Of a stretch of 64,000 nucleotides of DNA, positions 46,297 through 54,806 are shown piece by piece (within the stretch, counting starts at the first letter, position 1; every line of letters begins with the position of its first letter). Source of the DNA: Methanotrichaceae archaeon (GTDB lineage: Archaea > Halobacteriota > Methanosarcinia > Methanotrichales > Methanotrichaceae). The translations under genes were made by a program, and so were the position numbers. The notes beneath the pieces are model-generated. The model saw only the letters and a program-made list of their open reading frames with translations. It ran no database searches and was not told where the DNA came from. Where the stretch lies: assembly GCA_013178225.1 (NCBI GenBank), contig JABLXE010000003.1:62001-126000 (forward strand), in the 5' to 3' direction.

Positions 46297-47214
46297 ATGA
46301 CTCAGGAAGAGAAGCTGCTGGACACGGCCGGGAAGATCAGGTCCATGGAGATCAGGGGGGCGGGTCGAATTGCCACAGCTGCCGCCCAGGCGCTGAAGGA
46401 CTATGTGCTGGAGCTTGATACGTCAAGCCTGGAGGAATTCGACCGGCAGCTCAGGTGGGCGGCAGATTCTCTTCTCAACACCAGGCCTACCGCGGTCTCT
46501 CTGTTCAATGCCATAAAGCTGGTCACCAGATACAGCGCAACCGATGCTCAGGCTGCGAAAGAGGCGGTGGTAAACAATGCCGATCGCTTCATCAAGAACT
46601 CACAGCGGGCGGTGGAGCAGATAGGAATAATCGGAAGCCGCACCATACGCGATGGCGATACCGTGCTCACTCACTGCAACTCTATGGCTGCCCTCTCCGT
46701 GATCGGCACCGCCCACCGGTCCGGCAAGAGGATCAAGGTGATAGCCACGGAGTCGCGGCCCAGGTATCAGGGAATAACCACTATAGGAATGCTCGATCGC
46801 ATGGGAATAGATGTCGAGCTGATAGTGGATTCGGCCGCACGAAGCGTCATGAACGAGGTGAATCTGGTGGTGGTGGGGGCCGATGTCGTCACCGCCAACG
46901 GGTCGCTGGTGAACAAGATCGGCACCGCGCAGATCGCTCTGTGCGCCCACGAGGCCCGCACCCCTTTCATGGTGGCGGCAGAGACCTACAAGTTCAGCCC
47001 CAAGACTCTGGCCGGAGAGCTGGTTGCAATCGAAGAGCGCAGTCAAGAGGAGGTTTTAGAAACCATATCTCAATACCGGCAGGTGCGGGTCAGGAATCCG
47101 GCCTTCGACGTGACTCCCAGGCAGTATATCGACCAGATCTGCACCGAAGCGGGCCTGATACCGCCGGAGATGAGCTACATGATCATAAAAGAGCGGCTGG
47201 GATGGGAGCTTTAA
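46297..47214 (+). CDS. Ribose-1,5-bisphosphate isomerase (eIF2B-like)
   Basis: 305 residues. The eIF2B/MtnA-fold signature is visible: LTHCNSMAALSVIG (about 130-143), ESRPRYQG, then GADVVTANGSLVNKIGT, and FMVAAETYKFSP. In archaea this enzyme turns ribose-1,5-bisphosphate, made from AMP, into ribulose-1,5-bisphosphate for type III RuBisCO. Neither RuBisCO nor AMP phosphorylase is in the window. The TATA-like TTTTTAT 30 bases before the ATG suggests its own promoter. Methionine-salvage isomerase is the close alternative but has different active-site surroundings. Confidence 0.88.
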   Translation: MTQEEKLLDTAGKIRSMEIRGAGRIATAAAQALKDYVLELDTSSLEEFDRQLRWAADSLLNTRPTAVSLFNAIKLVTRYSATDAQAAKEAVVNNADRFIKNSQRAVEQIGIIGSRTIRDGDTVLTHCNSMAALSVIGTAHRSGKRIKVIATESRPRYQGITTIGMLDRMGIDVELIVDSAARSVMNEVNLVVVGADVVTANGSLVNKIGTAQIALCAHEARTPFMVAAETYKFSPKTLAGELVAIEERSQEEVLETISQYRQVRVRNPAFDVTPRQYIDQICTEAGLIPPEMSYMIIKERLGWEL

Positions 47215-47234
47215 AAAAAAGGGGGATCGAACGG

Positions 47235-47259
47235 GCCGGCTTGTTTTCGAGAAGCCGGC
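47235..47259. terminator. Bidirectional hairpin terminator
   Basis: GCCGGCTT (47235-47242) and AAGCCGGC (47252-47259) with a nine-base loop lie between the convergent isomerase and SIMPL genes. On the minus strand the hairpin is followed by a T8 run (complement of the A run at 47213-47220); on the plus strand AT-rich DNA follows. Confidence 0.75.
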
Positions 47260-47287
47260 TTAAGATTCTCGCATTTAAAAATTTTCT

Positions 47288-48079
47288 TCAGGCAACTTCG
47301 TAGGTCACATCCACATAGGCCGTTACGTCAGCCATGCCTGCCGGAATCTCCCTCCAGGCGAAGAACCGGTTCATGCTCCAGGGAGAGCCCATCCACATCA
47401 TGGGATTATGCCTTCCGAAGAGCCGTCCTGCGGTCCAATCGGGTCCTGTCCAATCCGATCCTATTTCGACGTCGGGATACCCAAGCTCATTTATGGAAAC
47501 AACGTTTCCGATTTTCATGCCGAGTGCAGAGGCGTAGTCCACGGCATTTTCTTTAGCATTTGCGATAGCCATCTTCTTGGCCTCTTTAAAGGCCTCGCTG
47601 GTATCGCTCAGGGCATATCCGGACACTTCCGCACCGGCTCCGGCATCCTCTGCAGCCTGTAAGATCCTGTCAATTCTCGTTTGATCGCTGTCATTGAGCC
47701 TGATAAGCAGCTTCTCGGTCAGCAGATAGGCCTTGCTGTCCCGGCAGACGGATGTGTTGTTTTCACGATCGCAAATTCTGGTGTAATAGGTTGCCAGGCC
47801 CTTGTAGCGTCCGGGCAGTATCTCTCCGTCTTTTACTCCTGCTGATTTCAGGGCCTCAATGGTGAGGTTTAGCTGATCATCGCTGCTGGAGGTATCCACG
47901 CTGGCATTATCGAGAGTGCTCTCTTTACTGACCGTTATATATGCGGTATCAGTAGGCACGGTCACGGTCCCCACGCCCGTAACTCGCAGAGTGCCTTTGT
48001 CTTGCGCGCTCGAACAGGCGCACAAGAGCAGGATCATCAGCCCCAGGGCAATAACTGGCTTTGTTTTCGTTCCAAACAC
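47288..48079 (-). CDS. SIMPL (DUF541) domain protein, exported
   Basis: 263 residues. A signal peptide (PVIALGLMILLLCACSS) with a possible lipoprotein-type Cys is followed by a SIMPL domain: LRVTGVGTVTVPTDTAYITV, TIEALKSAGVKDGEIL, KMAIANAKENAVDYASALGM. SIMPL (DUF541) proteins are oligomeric, outer-surface proteins of unclear function. GTG start. It is the last of three consecutive minus-strand exported proteins. Confidence 0.83.
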   Translation of the reverse strand: MFGTKTKPVIALGLMILLLCACSSAQDKGTLRVTGVGTVTVPTDTAYITVSKESTLDNASVDTSSSDDQLNLTIEALKSAGVKDGEILPGRYKGLATYYTRICDRENNTSVCRDSKAYLLTEKLLIRLNDSDQTRIDRILQAAEDAGAGAEVSGYALSDTSEAFKEAKKMAIANAKENAVDYASALGMKIGNVVSINELGYPDVEIGSDWTGPDWTAGRLFGRHNPMMWMGSPWSMNRFFAWREIPAGMADVTAYVDVTYEVA

Positions 48080-48204
48080 CTCTGATTATTGGTTTGTTCC
48101 ACACCGAAATCGACGATTATGTTATCGTCGTCTGCCTATTATCAGTGCAGGCACAAAAATTTATCGGCCCGTATCATCAGAAAAATTTTGGGACAAATTT
48201 CGTT

Positions 48205-48777
48205 TCAGAGCATCTTTCGACCCGCCAGCAAAAGAGCGAGCAGGGCCAGGGCGATTCCCGGAGCAGGTGCGGACTCTGTCTCCGGTCCAGCCGTCTCCTC
48301 TGAAGTCTCCTCTGGGACCTCTTCTGTAGCCGATTTACCGACCACAACGGGCTCGGCGGTCCGGTAAGCTGCGGCCTCAGGCGCGGCGGTCTCAAGCGGC
48401 GAAGAAACGGTGACGTTCACCTTGGTGAACCCGGGAGGTGACCCCGTGGCCGCGGTTCCGACTTCCAGGGAATAGGTACCCGGGGTCAGGTCCGCGGCAC
48501 GAATTGTCACATTGAAGGCGGTCGTTCCCGTAGGAAAAATGTAGCGCAGACGGTCCCGGTCCACGATGGTCAGGCCGTCGCTCAGATTTCTGAAGGTCAG
48601 GCCGACATAGGCGCCATCGCTTCCCAGGCCCTTCACGGTGACCGTGAAGTTGGCATCGCTATTGGGCGCGACGCTGACCGGAGAGACTTCTATCACCTTG
48701 AACCAATAGGATGCTCCGGCAAGCCCGCATAAAAGCAGAATAAGTAAAAAAAACAGTAAAGCGTTAGCCTTTTTCAT
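48205..48777 (-). CDS. Surface protein with PGF-CTERM-like sorting signal
   Basis: 190 residues. Signal peptide (LLFFLLILLLCGLAGASYW), then an Ig-like beta domain, a Pro/Thr/Glu-rich stalk (EEVPEETSEETAGPETESAP) and a C-terminal end made of PGI, a hydrophobic stretch and a short basic tail (PGIALALLALLLAGRKML). The last part resembles the PGF-CTERM/PEF-CTERM signal processed by an archaeosortase and attached to a lipid; PGI in place of PGF is a deviation. It is probably exposed on the cell surface. Confidence 0.75.
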   Translation of the reverse strand: MKKANALLFFLLILLLCGLAGASYWFKVIEVSPVSVAPNSDANFTVTVKGLGSDGAYVGLTFRNLSDGLTIVDRDRLRYIFPTGTTAFNVTIRAADLTPGTYSLEVGTAATGSPPGFTKVNVTVSSPLETAAPEAAAYRTAEPVVVGKSATEEVPEETSEETAGPETESAPAPGIALALLALLLAGRKML

Positions 48778-48874
48778 GATAGTAGAAATGTCGAATATTT
48801 ATAAAGATGTTTCGCATGAAAAAAGAATCGATTATTAAATTCGCCCAAAAAAAAGTTGAGGTTTTAGAATTCAA

Positions 48875-49642
48875 TTAGCCCATCGATCCGCCCATGCCTA
48901 TGGGTATCTGGCTCAAATCGCCTACTCCGGTCAGGACCTGATCAGCATACTGGCGCACATCGCTGAACCTGGAGGATGAACCGAGCTGCACGGGTTGCTG
49001 GGTCTCCTCGGCCACAGGGGTCGTGCTGGCCTCTGCAGAGACGGTCTCGGTTTCGACCGCGGGCTGTTCAACTGCTGCCGGGGCATAAGCGGTTATGTCA
49101 TCGTTGATCCACATGGCACTGAAGTCGCCGCGGCCGGCTATCTGACCCTCACTGGTCTGGAAGTAGCTTCCGGATAGCGCTTCATCGGCAAAGCTTCCGC
49201 TGACAAGCGTCGAGACCAGAGTCCCTTCCTTCAGAGCGGTGATCGCCAGGTTAACCTGATCGCCGAAAACTGTGCCGATCACAACGCCGTTCCAGGCCTC
49301 TCCGGCTTCCGGCTCGTACTTGGCCTGGCCGAATAGTTCCGTGCCCTCCTGATTGAGGGCCATGGTTATCTGCTCAGGCTCGATGCCGCTGACCATCCAG
49401 ATGTATTTAAGGTTGGCCGGGACTTCGGGCGCAGCCTCAGCAGTCTCAACTGCGACCGGCTCCTCAAGGGTCACGTTTTCGGTAGCTGCTTCGGCTTCAA
49501 CTGCGGCAGCCTCCTCGGTCGCGTTTATGTCCTCAGTAATTGTCACGTTATCGATGGTGCTCGAATTATCATCCACCTGCGCAAGCGACAGGCCGGTGAT
49601 AAGGAATACGAGCAATGCAGAGAGAATTACATACTTACCCAA
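48875..49642 (-). CDS. Secreted acidic protein of unknown function
   Basis: 255 residues. Signal peptide (LVFLITGLSLA), a long Ala/Glu/Thr/Val-rich acidic stretch (about 25-75), a compact beta domain (about 80-195, including YFQTSEGQIAGRGDFSAMW) and another low-complexity part before the C-terminal SRFSDVRQYADQV. No family is recognised. The TTG start at 49642 has GGAGG seven bases upstream, far better than the apparent ATG at 49690. Confidence 0.65.
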   Translation of the reverse strand: MGKYVILSALLVFLITGLSLAQVDDNSSTIDNVTITEDINATEEAAAVEAEAATENVTLEEPVAVETAEAAPEVPANLKYIWMVSGIEPEQITMALNQEGTELFGQAKYEPEAGEAWNGVVIGTVFGDQVNLAITALKEGTLVSTLVSGSFADEALSGSYFQTSEGQIAGRGDFSAMWINDDITAYAPAAVEQPAVETETVSAEASTTPVAEETQQPVQLGSSSRFSDVRQYADQVLTGVGDLSQIPIGMGGSMG

Positions 49643-50115
49643 ATTTAAGCCTCCATATCCGTCCCACTCTTCACTTAGGCTTTTCGTCATTTGCCTAAAG
49701 CGATCCCTAGTCTCACCTTCCCCTTTATAAACTTTTCACATGGCCGGACCATGCCGAAAATCCCGGCAGATCAACATCATCCGATGGGCAGACAATTTCC
49801 TTACGGCTCTCTGATAGCGTAGTAGTGCGCCTCTCTCAGAAGGGCGGATCTTAGACTAGTGACGAAATTCACGATTCTTCGCCTGGAGGGTCGTTAATCC
49901 ATGTCATGTCGCATCCAGGCCGTGTCGAATTGAGATTGAACCTGGGGCAGGGCGTTTGCGGGAATTGGGCCTCTTCGTTCCGTTCCCCGGTCTATCCTGT
50001 CTCCTCCTCTACACTGGCATCTTCCGGCAAAGAGCTGCTTGGAGCATCTCCATAGAAAAATTTCTGTAGATCCTGAGGCCATAACTTGAGGCTATAGTAT
50101 CAGGGAAGGCGGCAG
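49643..50115. other. Divergent intergenic region
   Basis: About 470 bases between the acidic secreted protein and photolyase. A 62-codon frame at 49894-50082 (minus) has no ribosome binding site and an unnatural residue pattern. Near 49740-49772 two small stems (CATGG/CCATG, TGCCG/CGGCA) follow each other. No other supported feature. Confidence 0.4.
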
Positions 50116-51486
50116 ATGAGAATGAAAGGTCGAGGAGGATTCGTGGCTGTGAACCCAAAAAGGGTGAAGACCCTGGTCGAGGCAGAGGGAAAAGAAGGGC
50201 CGGTCATCTACTGGATGAGCCGGGACCAGCGGGTCAGAGATAATTGGGCGCTTCTCTTTGCGCAGGAACTGGCCCGAAAAAACACTTCTCCAGTGGCTGC
50301 TCTCTTCTGCCTTTCGCCAGAATTTCTCGGAGCTACCAGCCGGCAGTACCATTTCATGCTGCGCGGTCTAAAAGAAGTTGAGAAGGATTTAAGGCAGTTG
50401 AATATCCCTTTATTCCTGCTTCATGGTGATCCGGGACGGAAGATTGCACAATTCCTGAAAGCTCATGATGCGGCGGCTTTGGTATCCGACTTCTCTCCTC
50501 TGCGCATAAACAGGAGCTGGAAGGTGTCGGCAATTGAGCAGATAGCCATTCCATTCTATGAAGTCGATGCTCACAACATCGTTCCCTGCTGGGTTGCATC
50601 CTCCAAGCAGGAGTGGGCCGCATATACCTTCCGGCCTAAAGTTCGCCGCCTTTTGTCCGAATTCCTGGAGGAGTTTCCCGCCGTTTCCAAGCATCCCTTT
50701 CGCTTCGAGGATTGGGCGGAGAACGATTGGGATGAGGCGGAAAAGAGCGTCAAGGCCGGCGCTCTTCCCGAGGTGAAATGGATCCAACCGGGAGAGAAGG
50801 CGGCCAGAGATCATCTGATAGATTTCTTGAACCATAGGCTGTCCGGATACGAATCGGGGAGAAATGATCCGGCCCGCGATGCCCAGTCCGGTCTGTCTCC
50901 GTACCTGCACTTCGGCCATATTTCAGCTCAGAGAGTGGCCCTTCAGGTCCTGAAAGGCTCGCAGGATTCGAGTTCCTTCCTGGAAGAACTGATTGTGCGA
51001 AGAGAGCTGTCAGACAATTTCTGCTACTACAACTCCAACTACGACTCTTTCGACGGCTTTCCGGATTGGGCCAAAGAGACGCTGAGAATACATGAGAAGG
51101 ATCGACGGGAATACATCTACAATTTGAAGGAGCTTGAGGCGGGACAGACCCATGACGTGCTGTGGAACGCGGCGCAGCTGGAGATGGTGCATAAAGGCAA
51201 GATGCACGGATACCTGAGAATGTACTGGGCAAAAAAGATCCTGGAATGGACAGAAACGCCAGATGAGGCTCTGCGAGCGGCCATTTACCTGAATGACAAG
51301 TACGAGCTGGACGGCAGAGATCCCAATGGTTACACCGGAATTGCCTGGAGCATAGGCGGCATCCACGACCGCGCCTGGAAGGAGCGTGAGGTGTTCGGCA
51401 AGGTGCGCTATATGAGCTATAAAGGGGCCGGCCGCAAGTTTGATATCGACGCCTATATCCGGAAGGTGGAGTCAGTGGTCCGATAG
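50116..51486 (+). CDS. phr: Class II CPD DNA photolyase
   Basis: 456 residues. N-terminal antenna domain (GPVIYWMSRDQRVRDNWALL), and in the FAD domain the class II stretches DYSPL-like SDFSPLRINRSW, RRELSDNFCYYN, AQLEMVHKGKMHGYLRMYWA and NDKYELDGRDPNGYTGIAWS followed by GGIHDRAW. The enzyme splits cyclobutane pyrimidine dimers with blue light. Class II enzymes occur in Methanosarcina relatives. Monocistronic. Confidence 0.93.
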   Translation: MRMKGRGGFVAVNPKRVKTLVEAEGKEGPVIYWMSRDQRVRDNWALLFAQELARKNTSPVAALFCLSPEFLGATSRQYHFMLRGLKEVEKDLRQLNIPLFLLHGDPGRKIAQFLKAHDAAALVSDFSPLRINRSWKVSAIEQIAIPFYEVDAHNIVPCWVASSKQEWAAYTFRPKVRRLLSEFLEEFPAVSKHPFRFEDWAENDWDEAEKSVKAGALPEVKWIQPGEKAARDHLIDFLNHRLSGYESGRNDPARDAQSGLSPYLHFGHISAQRVALQVLKGSQDSSSFLEELIVRRELSDNFCYYNSNYDSFDGFPDWAKETLRIHEKDRREYIYNLKELEAGQTHDVLWNAAQLEMVHKGKMHGYLRMYWAKKILEWTETPDEALRAAIYLNDKYELDGRDPNGYTGIAWSIGGIHDRAWKEREVFGKVRYMSYKGAGRKFDIDAYIRKVESVVR

Positions 51487-51663
51487 AGATAGAGGGACCT
51501 AACGGCTTTGATTTTTGGTGGATTCGCTTGTGGCCAGCGGCAGCGAAAATTCGTCCAAAATTGATAAAATGCAGATGGTGGGCAACGGAAAAGGCGGTTA
51601 TCCTCTGCCCACCTTACTTTATCAGAGCATTATTATCAGAGCATTAAATACAGGAGCACAGGA

Positions 51664-52338
51664 TCAGGACAGCTTATAAATCCTGATCCGGTCGTTGTCA
51701 AAGGCCTTCGAGAACCCCTCTATATCATCGCCGTCGACCATTCGGGTGAAGATGGTCTGCTTTTTCAGATACGGCCTCATATCTGTAACCGGAACGCTGA
51801 TGTTTGTGGGCCTAATTATGTAGTCGCTGAAGTTTCCTCCGGAGGCCATCACCAGGGCAAAGTACTTGCCCAGATCGCCGGACATCACAAGTGCGTAGTC
51901 AGATCCGTGCTCCCGGGCTATTTCCTTGGCCGATGTGGCATTCTCTGATAGGAAGAATTCTGCCACGTCCTTGACTTTCTCCTCCGACTCAAAGGGATAC
52001 CACAAAGCATATTCTATCTTATGCCAGGGCTTTCCGGGATCCATGTAGCCGCCAATCGCATTCCTGATGTTTTTGGACGCTTCGTCTATCACAGCTTCGC
52101 GGTTTCCGATCTTCTCAATGCCGTCGGCATAATCCCACCAGGCCAGGACTGCGGCATCCGTCTCGGTGTTGTTCGCCAACCATTGGTATCCTTCTGCGGT
52201 TTTTGGATCGCTAAAGATCCAATCCGGGGATTGCAGGCTGTCGAACTCCAGTCGCATTCCCACCAGGGCAGCGACCAGCACCAGTATAATTGCCGCGATG
52301 CCCGTCGTCCTGCTCCTCGTGCTTATCTGTGTCTTCAT
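51664..52338 (-). CDS. Single-pass protein with STT3/AglB-like WWDY motif
   Basis: 224 residues from ATG 52338, with GGAGGG eight bases upstream. One N-terminal membrane helix (about 13-29) is followed by an outer globular part. It contains YQWLANNTETDAAVLAWWDY near 55-74, then an IEKIGNREAVID stretch, resembling the substrate-binding WWDYG region of the oligosaccharyltransferase AglB, in which Ala here replaces the Gly. The multi-pass catalytic domain is missing. It might bind glycosylation sequons or be a partner of AglB; the latter is inference. The longer frame upstream overlaps the HTH gene and is rejected. Confidence 0.7.
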   Translation of the reverse strand: MKTQISTRSRTTGIAAIILVLVAALVGMRLEFDSLQSPDWIFSDPKTAEGYQWLANNTETDAAVLAWWDYADGIEKIGNREAVIDEASKNIRNAIGGYMDPGKPWHKIEYALWYPFESEEKVKDVAEFFLSENATSAKEIAREHGSDYALVMSGDLGKYFALVMASGGNFSDYIIRPTNISVPVTDMRPYLKKQTIFTRMVDGDDIEGFSKAFDNDRIRIYKLS

Positions 52339-52442
52339 GGATGTTTCCCTCCACAGAAAACCTGTTCCGGAAGCCTTCTGGGCCATCTGCTTCTTTGGAC
52401 ACCACCCGGTCCAGTGTTCAATAATCTCGCTAAAATGCACGA

Positions 52443-52889
52443 TCAGACCATCTCCTTCACCTTTGCGAACAGCTCCTCCGCCATTTTCGTGGGATCGGCG
52501 GTCCGATTCAGCACGATGTCGAGCTCTCTTGCGTAATCCCAAAGCAGTTCGATGCACTCTGCATATTCCGCACAAGTCCCGCAATCGCCGTCGTGTTCGT
52601 ACCAGACCTGGACGCCGTGGCTCCCGGAGACAAAGATGATGGCATCGACTCCCAGTGGAACTGAACGGCCAAGGAGGACGCCCAGCTGGGGATTAATTTT
52701 CACGACTGCGATCTTGTTGGCCTTTGCCATATCGCGGAGGGCGGCCTCGATCTTCTCGTCTATTGTTAGGAGAGCCTTCGAGACCGCCTGCCGGGAGATT
52801 CCAAAGCTTGTGGCGATGGCTATGTTGGATGCTCGGGAGCGTCTCAGCTTCCAGAACTCGAACTGTTTCTCGTTAATGAACAGGTTCAC
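52443..52889 (-). CDS. Tfx-like HTH transcriptional regulator with Cys-rich motif
   Basis: 148 residues. N-terminal HTH (FEFWKLRRSRASNIAIATSF and ISRQAVSKALLTIDEKIEAA), then a sensor half with DCGTCAEYAEC (C-x2-C-x5-C, about 102-112), which may bind metal or a cluster. GTG start. An inverted repeat (52892-52911) sits between the TATA box and the start, as expected for an autorepressor. The WWDY-motif gene begins 104 bases downstream on the same strand and may belong to the same unit. Confidence 0.78.
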   Translation of the reverse strand: MNLFINEKQFEFWKLRRSRASNIAIATSFGISRQAVSKALLTIDEKIEAALRDMAKANKIAVVKINPQLGVLLGRSVPLGVDAIIFVSGSHGVQVWYEHDGDCGTCAEYAECIELLWDYARELDIVLNRTADPTKMAEELFAKVKEMV

Positions 52890-52891
52890 AC

Positions 52892-52911
52892 GTCAACCTT
52901 TTCGGGTTGAC
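52892..52911. promoter_or_regulatory. Inverted-repeat operator at the HTH gene
   Basis: GTCAACC (52892-52898), six bases, GGTTGAC (52905-52911): a perfect seven-base dyad directly before the GTG at 52889. ACTATATATTG on the minus strand (52911-52921) is the likely TATA box, so the dyad lies between TATA box and transcription start. Confidence 0.6.
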
Positions 52912-53097
52912 AATATATAGTTTTCCCTAACTCTTAACTCCTGCTTAAGTCAGGTATCAAGTCCTATACCTCAAAACCTCAAACGCTCAAACATCAAATT
53001 TCCATACCTACGTATCATGATGATCTTCTTGAATTATGCACAAAGATTATTAGCGGGTGCAGGCGAGGTGTTGACCGATAGGATCGGGTGAAATAAT

Positions 53098-53802
53098 ATG
53101 GTCGATGCCGCGAAGCCGGAGGGAAGTGTCCAGAAAGATGTACGGGGAAATGTCGTGGTCTCCTGGACGGGGGGAAAGGATGGATGCTATTCTTGTTACA
53201 GGGTGATGAAAGATGGGTACAGGGTCAGCCATCTGCTGAACTTCAGAAACGTGAAAAAGACCGGGTCCCATGAGATCAATCCGGGAATCATTCGGGCCCA
53301 ATCAGAGGCCCTTGGAGTTCCCCTGATACAGAGAGATTTCACCTCCTACGAGGAGGAGTTCAAGAAGGTGGTCGCGGATCTCCGGGCCCAGGGTGAGAAG
53401 ATCGATGGCGCGGCCTTCGGGCACATCCAAACCCACAAGATGCTGGTCGACCGGATCTGCCGGGACTTGCAGATAGAACAGCTGCTGCCCATCTGGAAAC
53501 AGGATTCAGAGAAGGTCTTAAGGGAAATTATCGGCTGCGGGTTTGAGGTCTTTGTGGTCAGCGCAAAAGACGGCCTGCTGGGCAAAGAGTGGCTGGGCCG
53601 CAGGATCGATGAGCAATTCATCAGCGATTTGCGCGATTTGGATTCGCACATCGATCCCTGCGGCGAGGATGGGGAGTTTCACACCTTCGTGGCCGACGGC
53701 CCGATGTTCAAAAAGAAGATCGTCATAACCGGGAGCGAGCCGGTTTTGAAGGAAGGCTACTGGTTCCTGAACATAACGGATTATTCTCTGCAGGAAAAGT
53801 GA
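53098..53802 (+). CDS. dph6: Diphthine-ammonia ligase (Dph6-like)
   Basis: 234 residues. PP-loop SWTGGKDGCYS at about 22-32, and CGEDGEFHTFVADGPMF near 187-203 is the Dph6 signature. The enzyme makes the last amide of diphthamide on elongation factor 2. Slightly longer than usual at the N-terminus (MVDAAKPEGSVQKDVRGN); the start could be later. No other diphthamide gene is nearby. Confidence 0.88.
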   Translation: MVDAAKPEGSVQKDVRGNVVVSWTGGKDGCYSCYRVMKDGYRVSHLLNFRNVKKTGSHEINPGIIRAQSEALGVPLIQRDFTSYEEEFKKVVADLRAQGEKIDGAAFGHIQTHKMLVDRICRDLQIEQLLPIWKQDSEKVLREIIGCGFEVFVVSAKDGLLGKEWLGRRIDEQFISDLRDLDSHIDPCGEDGEFHTFVADGPMFKKKIVITGSEPVLKEGYWFLNITDYSLQEK

Positions 53803-53842
53803 CATAGGTTTCCCGGCATTTTGATGTGGCTGGATGGAAATC

Positions 53843-54007
53843 TTATGCAGCCAAAATTCCAGGCCCTATCGGAAGTCCTTTCCGTCGCTTTATCCATCGC
53901 TCATCGCTAAAATCTTCGCTCAATTCCGGGCCAAGATCCTCGCATTTATTAAGCATCTTTTCGATCAATCTCAGATCCCCATATTGTTCTTCCGATCTTT
54001 GTCTCAC
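53843..54007 (-). CDS. Small hydrophilic protein, 54 residues
   Basis: GTG at 54007 to TAA at 53843-53845. The product (MRQRSEEQYGDLRLIEKMLN, then KCEDLGPELSEDFSDERWIK) is charged and helical, and ends in GLPIGPGILAA; it resembles coding sequence more than its opposite-strand frames. No ribosome binding site is clear, and the open frame goes further upstream to a TAG without a better start. It could be an antitoxin-like or other small regulator; no family is recognised. The surrounding DNA (53803-54233) has nothing else. Confidence 0.42.
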   Translation of the reverse strand: MRQRSEEQYGDLRLIEKMLNKCEDLGPELSEDFSDERWIKRRKGLPIGPGILAA

Positions 54008-54233
54008 ACTATCGCCTAAAGATCGGTTGATGAATTTAGTCTATGCAACTACCGCCGCTGGGGGCAGATCTCAATCTTCAGGCCAGAGATCGGATCGCAT
54101 CCAATTGTGTTGATGCGGAAAAATTAAAGGGGATCGTGTCGTCATTTTAAAGGCTGCAATTGAGACCCGCCAGGGGCTTGAGGCAGAGTTCTATGAGCGG
54201 GTCGCTATGAGCAGGTCGAGCGGGAGGATGGTC

Positions 54234-54383
54234 GTGCATATGAAGTGCGATATCTGCGGAAACGATACCCTGAAGCTGTCGAAGGTGAATCACAGGCAAC
54301 GAGGCCGCCTCAAAGTATGCCCGGCCTGCCTGGAAAGGGAGAAGTCCAATCTGATTTCTTCGGTGGGATGCGGTTGCCGCTGA
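54234..54383 (+). CDS. Small zinc-ribbon protein, 49 residues
   Basis: GTG 54234 (GGAGG six bases upstream; an ATG at 54240 is the alternative) to TGA 54381-54383. Two CxxC pairs (KCDICGND and VCPACLER, about 22 residues apart) make a zinc ribbon, and the end SVGCGCR has another Cys pair. It overlaps the ArsR-family gene by 16 bases in another phase, so the two may be translationally coupled. Metal binding is a prediction from the motif. Confidence 0.7.
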   Translation: MHMKCDICGNDTLKLSKVNHRQRGRLKVCPACLEREKSNLISSVGCGCR

Positions 54384-54796
54384 ATTCGGATAAAAAATGC
54401 AGCCGGGAGGTGACCGATGAGTCTGCAAAGAGGCTCTTCCTTCTGATAGGCGACAAAAAGCGCGCCAGAGAGAGGGTCGAAAGATTGCGATCGGCGGTCT
54501 CTGCTCTGGATGAGCAGACGATCAGAGGAGAGGCTGAGGTCTTCAGGGCGATGGCCGATCCGTGCCGTCTGGCCATCCTGAAGCTGCTTTTAGAAGGTGA
54601 GCTGTGCGTCTGCGAAATAATGGCTGCCCTGAACAGGCCTCAGTCCTCCACTTCCCACCATCTGAGCGTGCTCAAGGAGGCTGGACTGATAAAAGAGCGA
54701 AAGGATGGCAAGTGGTCCTTGTACCGGCTTTCAGAGGGTGCGGTAATCGAGATGATGAACCTGGCAGAGCTGCTGCAGCAAGAGACTGCTTTATGA
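54368..54796 (+). CDS. ArsR/SmtB-family metal-responsive regulator
   Basis: 142 residues from ATG 54368. The winged helix (FRAMADPCRLAILKLLLEGE, then LNRPQSSTSHHLSVLKEAGL) contains ELCVCEIM, the metal-binding box of ArsR/SmtB repressors (arsenite, cadmium and similar). The N-terminal part before the HTH is longer than usual (about 60 residues). A GTG at 54410 is an alternative start. Overlaps the zinc-ribbon gene. A methyltransferase-like remnant follows. Confidence 0.82.
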   Translation: MRLPLNSDKKCSREVTDESAKRLFLLIGDKKRARERVERLRSAVSALDEQTIRGEAEVFRAMADPCRLAILKLLLEGELCVCEIMAALNRPQSSTSHHLSVLKEAGLIKERKDGKWSLYRLSEGAVIEMMNLAELLQQETAL

Positions 54797-54806
54797 GACA
54801 ACCTAA

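Noticed and set aside
52339-52584. N-terminal extension of the WWDY-motif protein
   Set aside because: Arg/Gly-rich, lies inside the HTH gene in another frame; ATG 52338 has a strong GGAGGG site and is followed by the membrane helix.
54245-54367. N-terminal extension of the ArsR-family gene
   Set aside because: It is the shadow of the zinc-ribbon gene, whose CxxC pairs are in the other frame.
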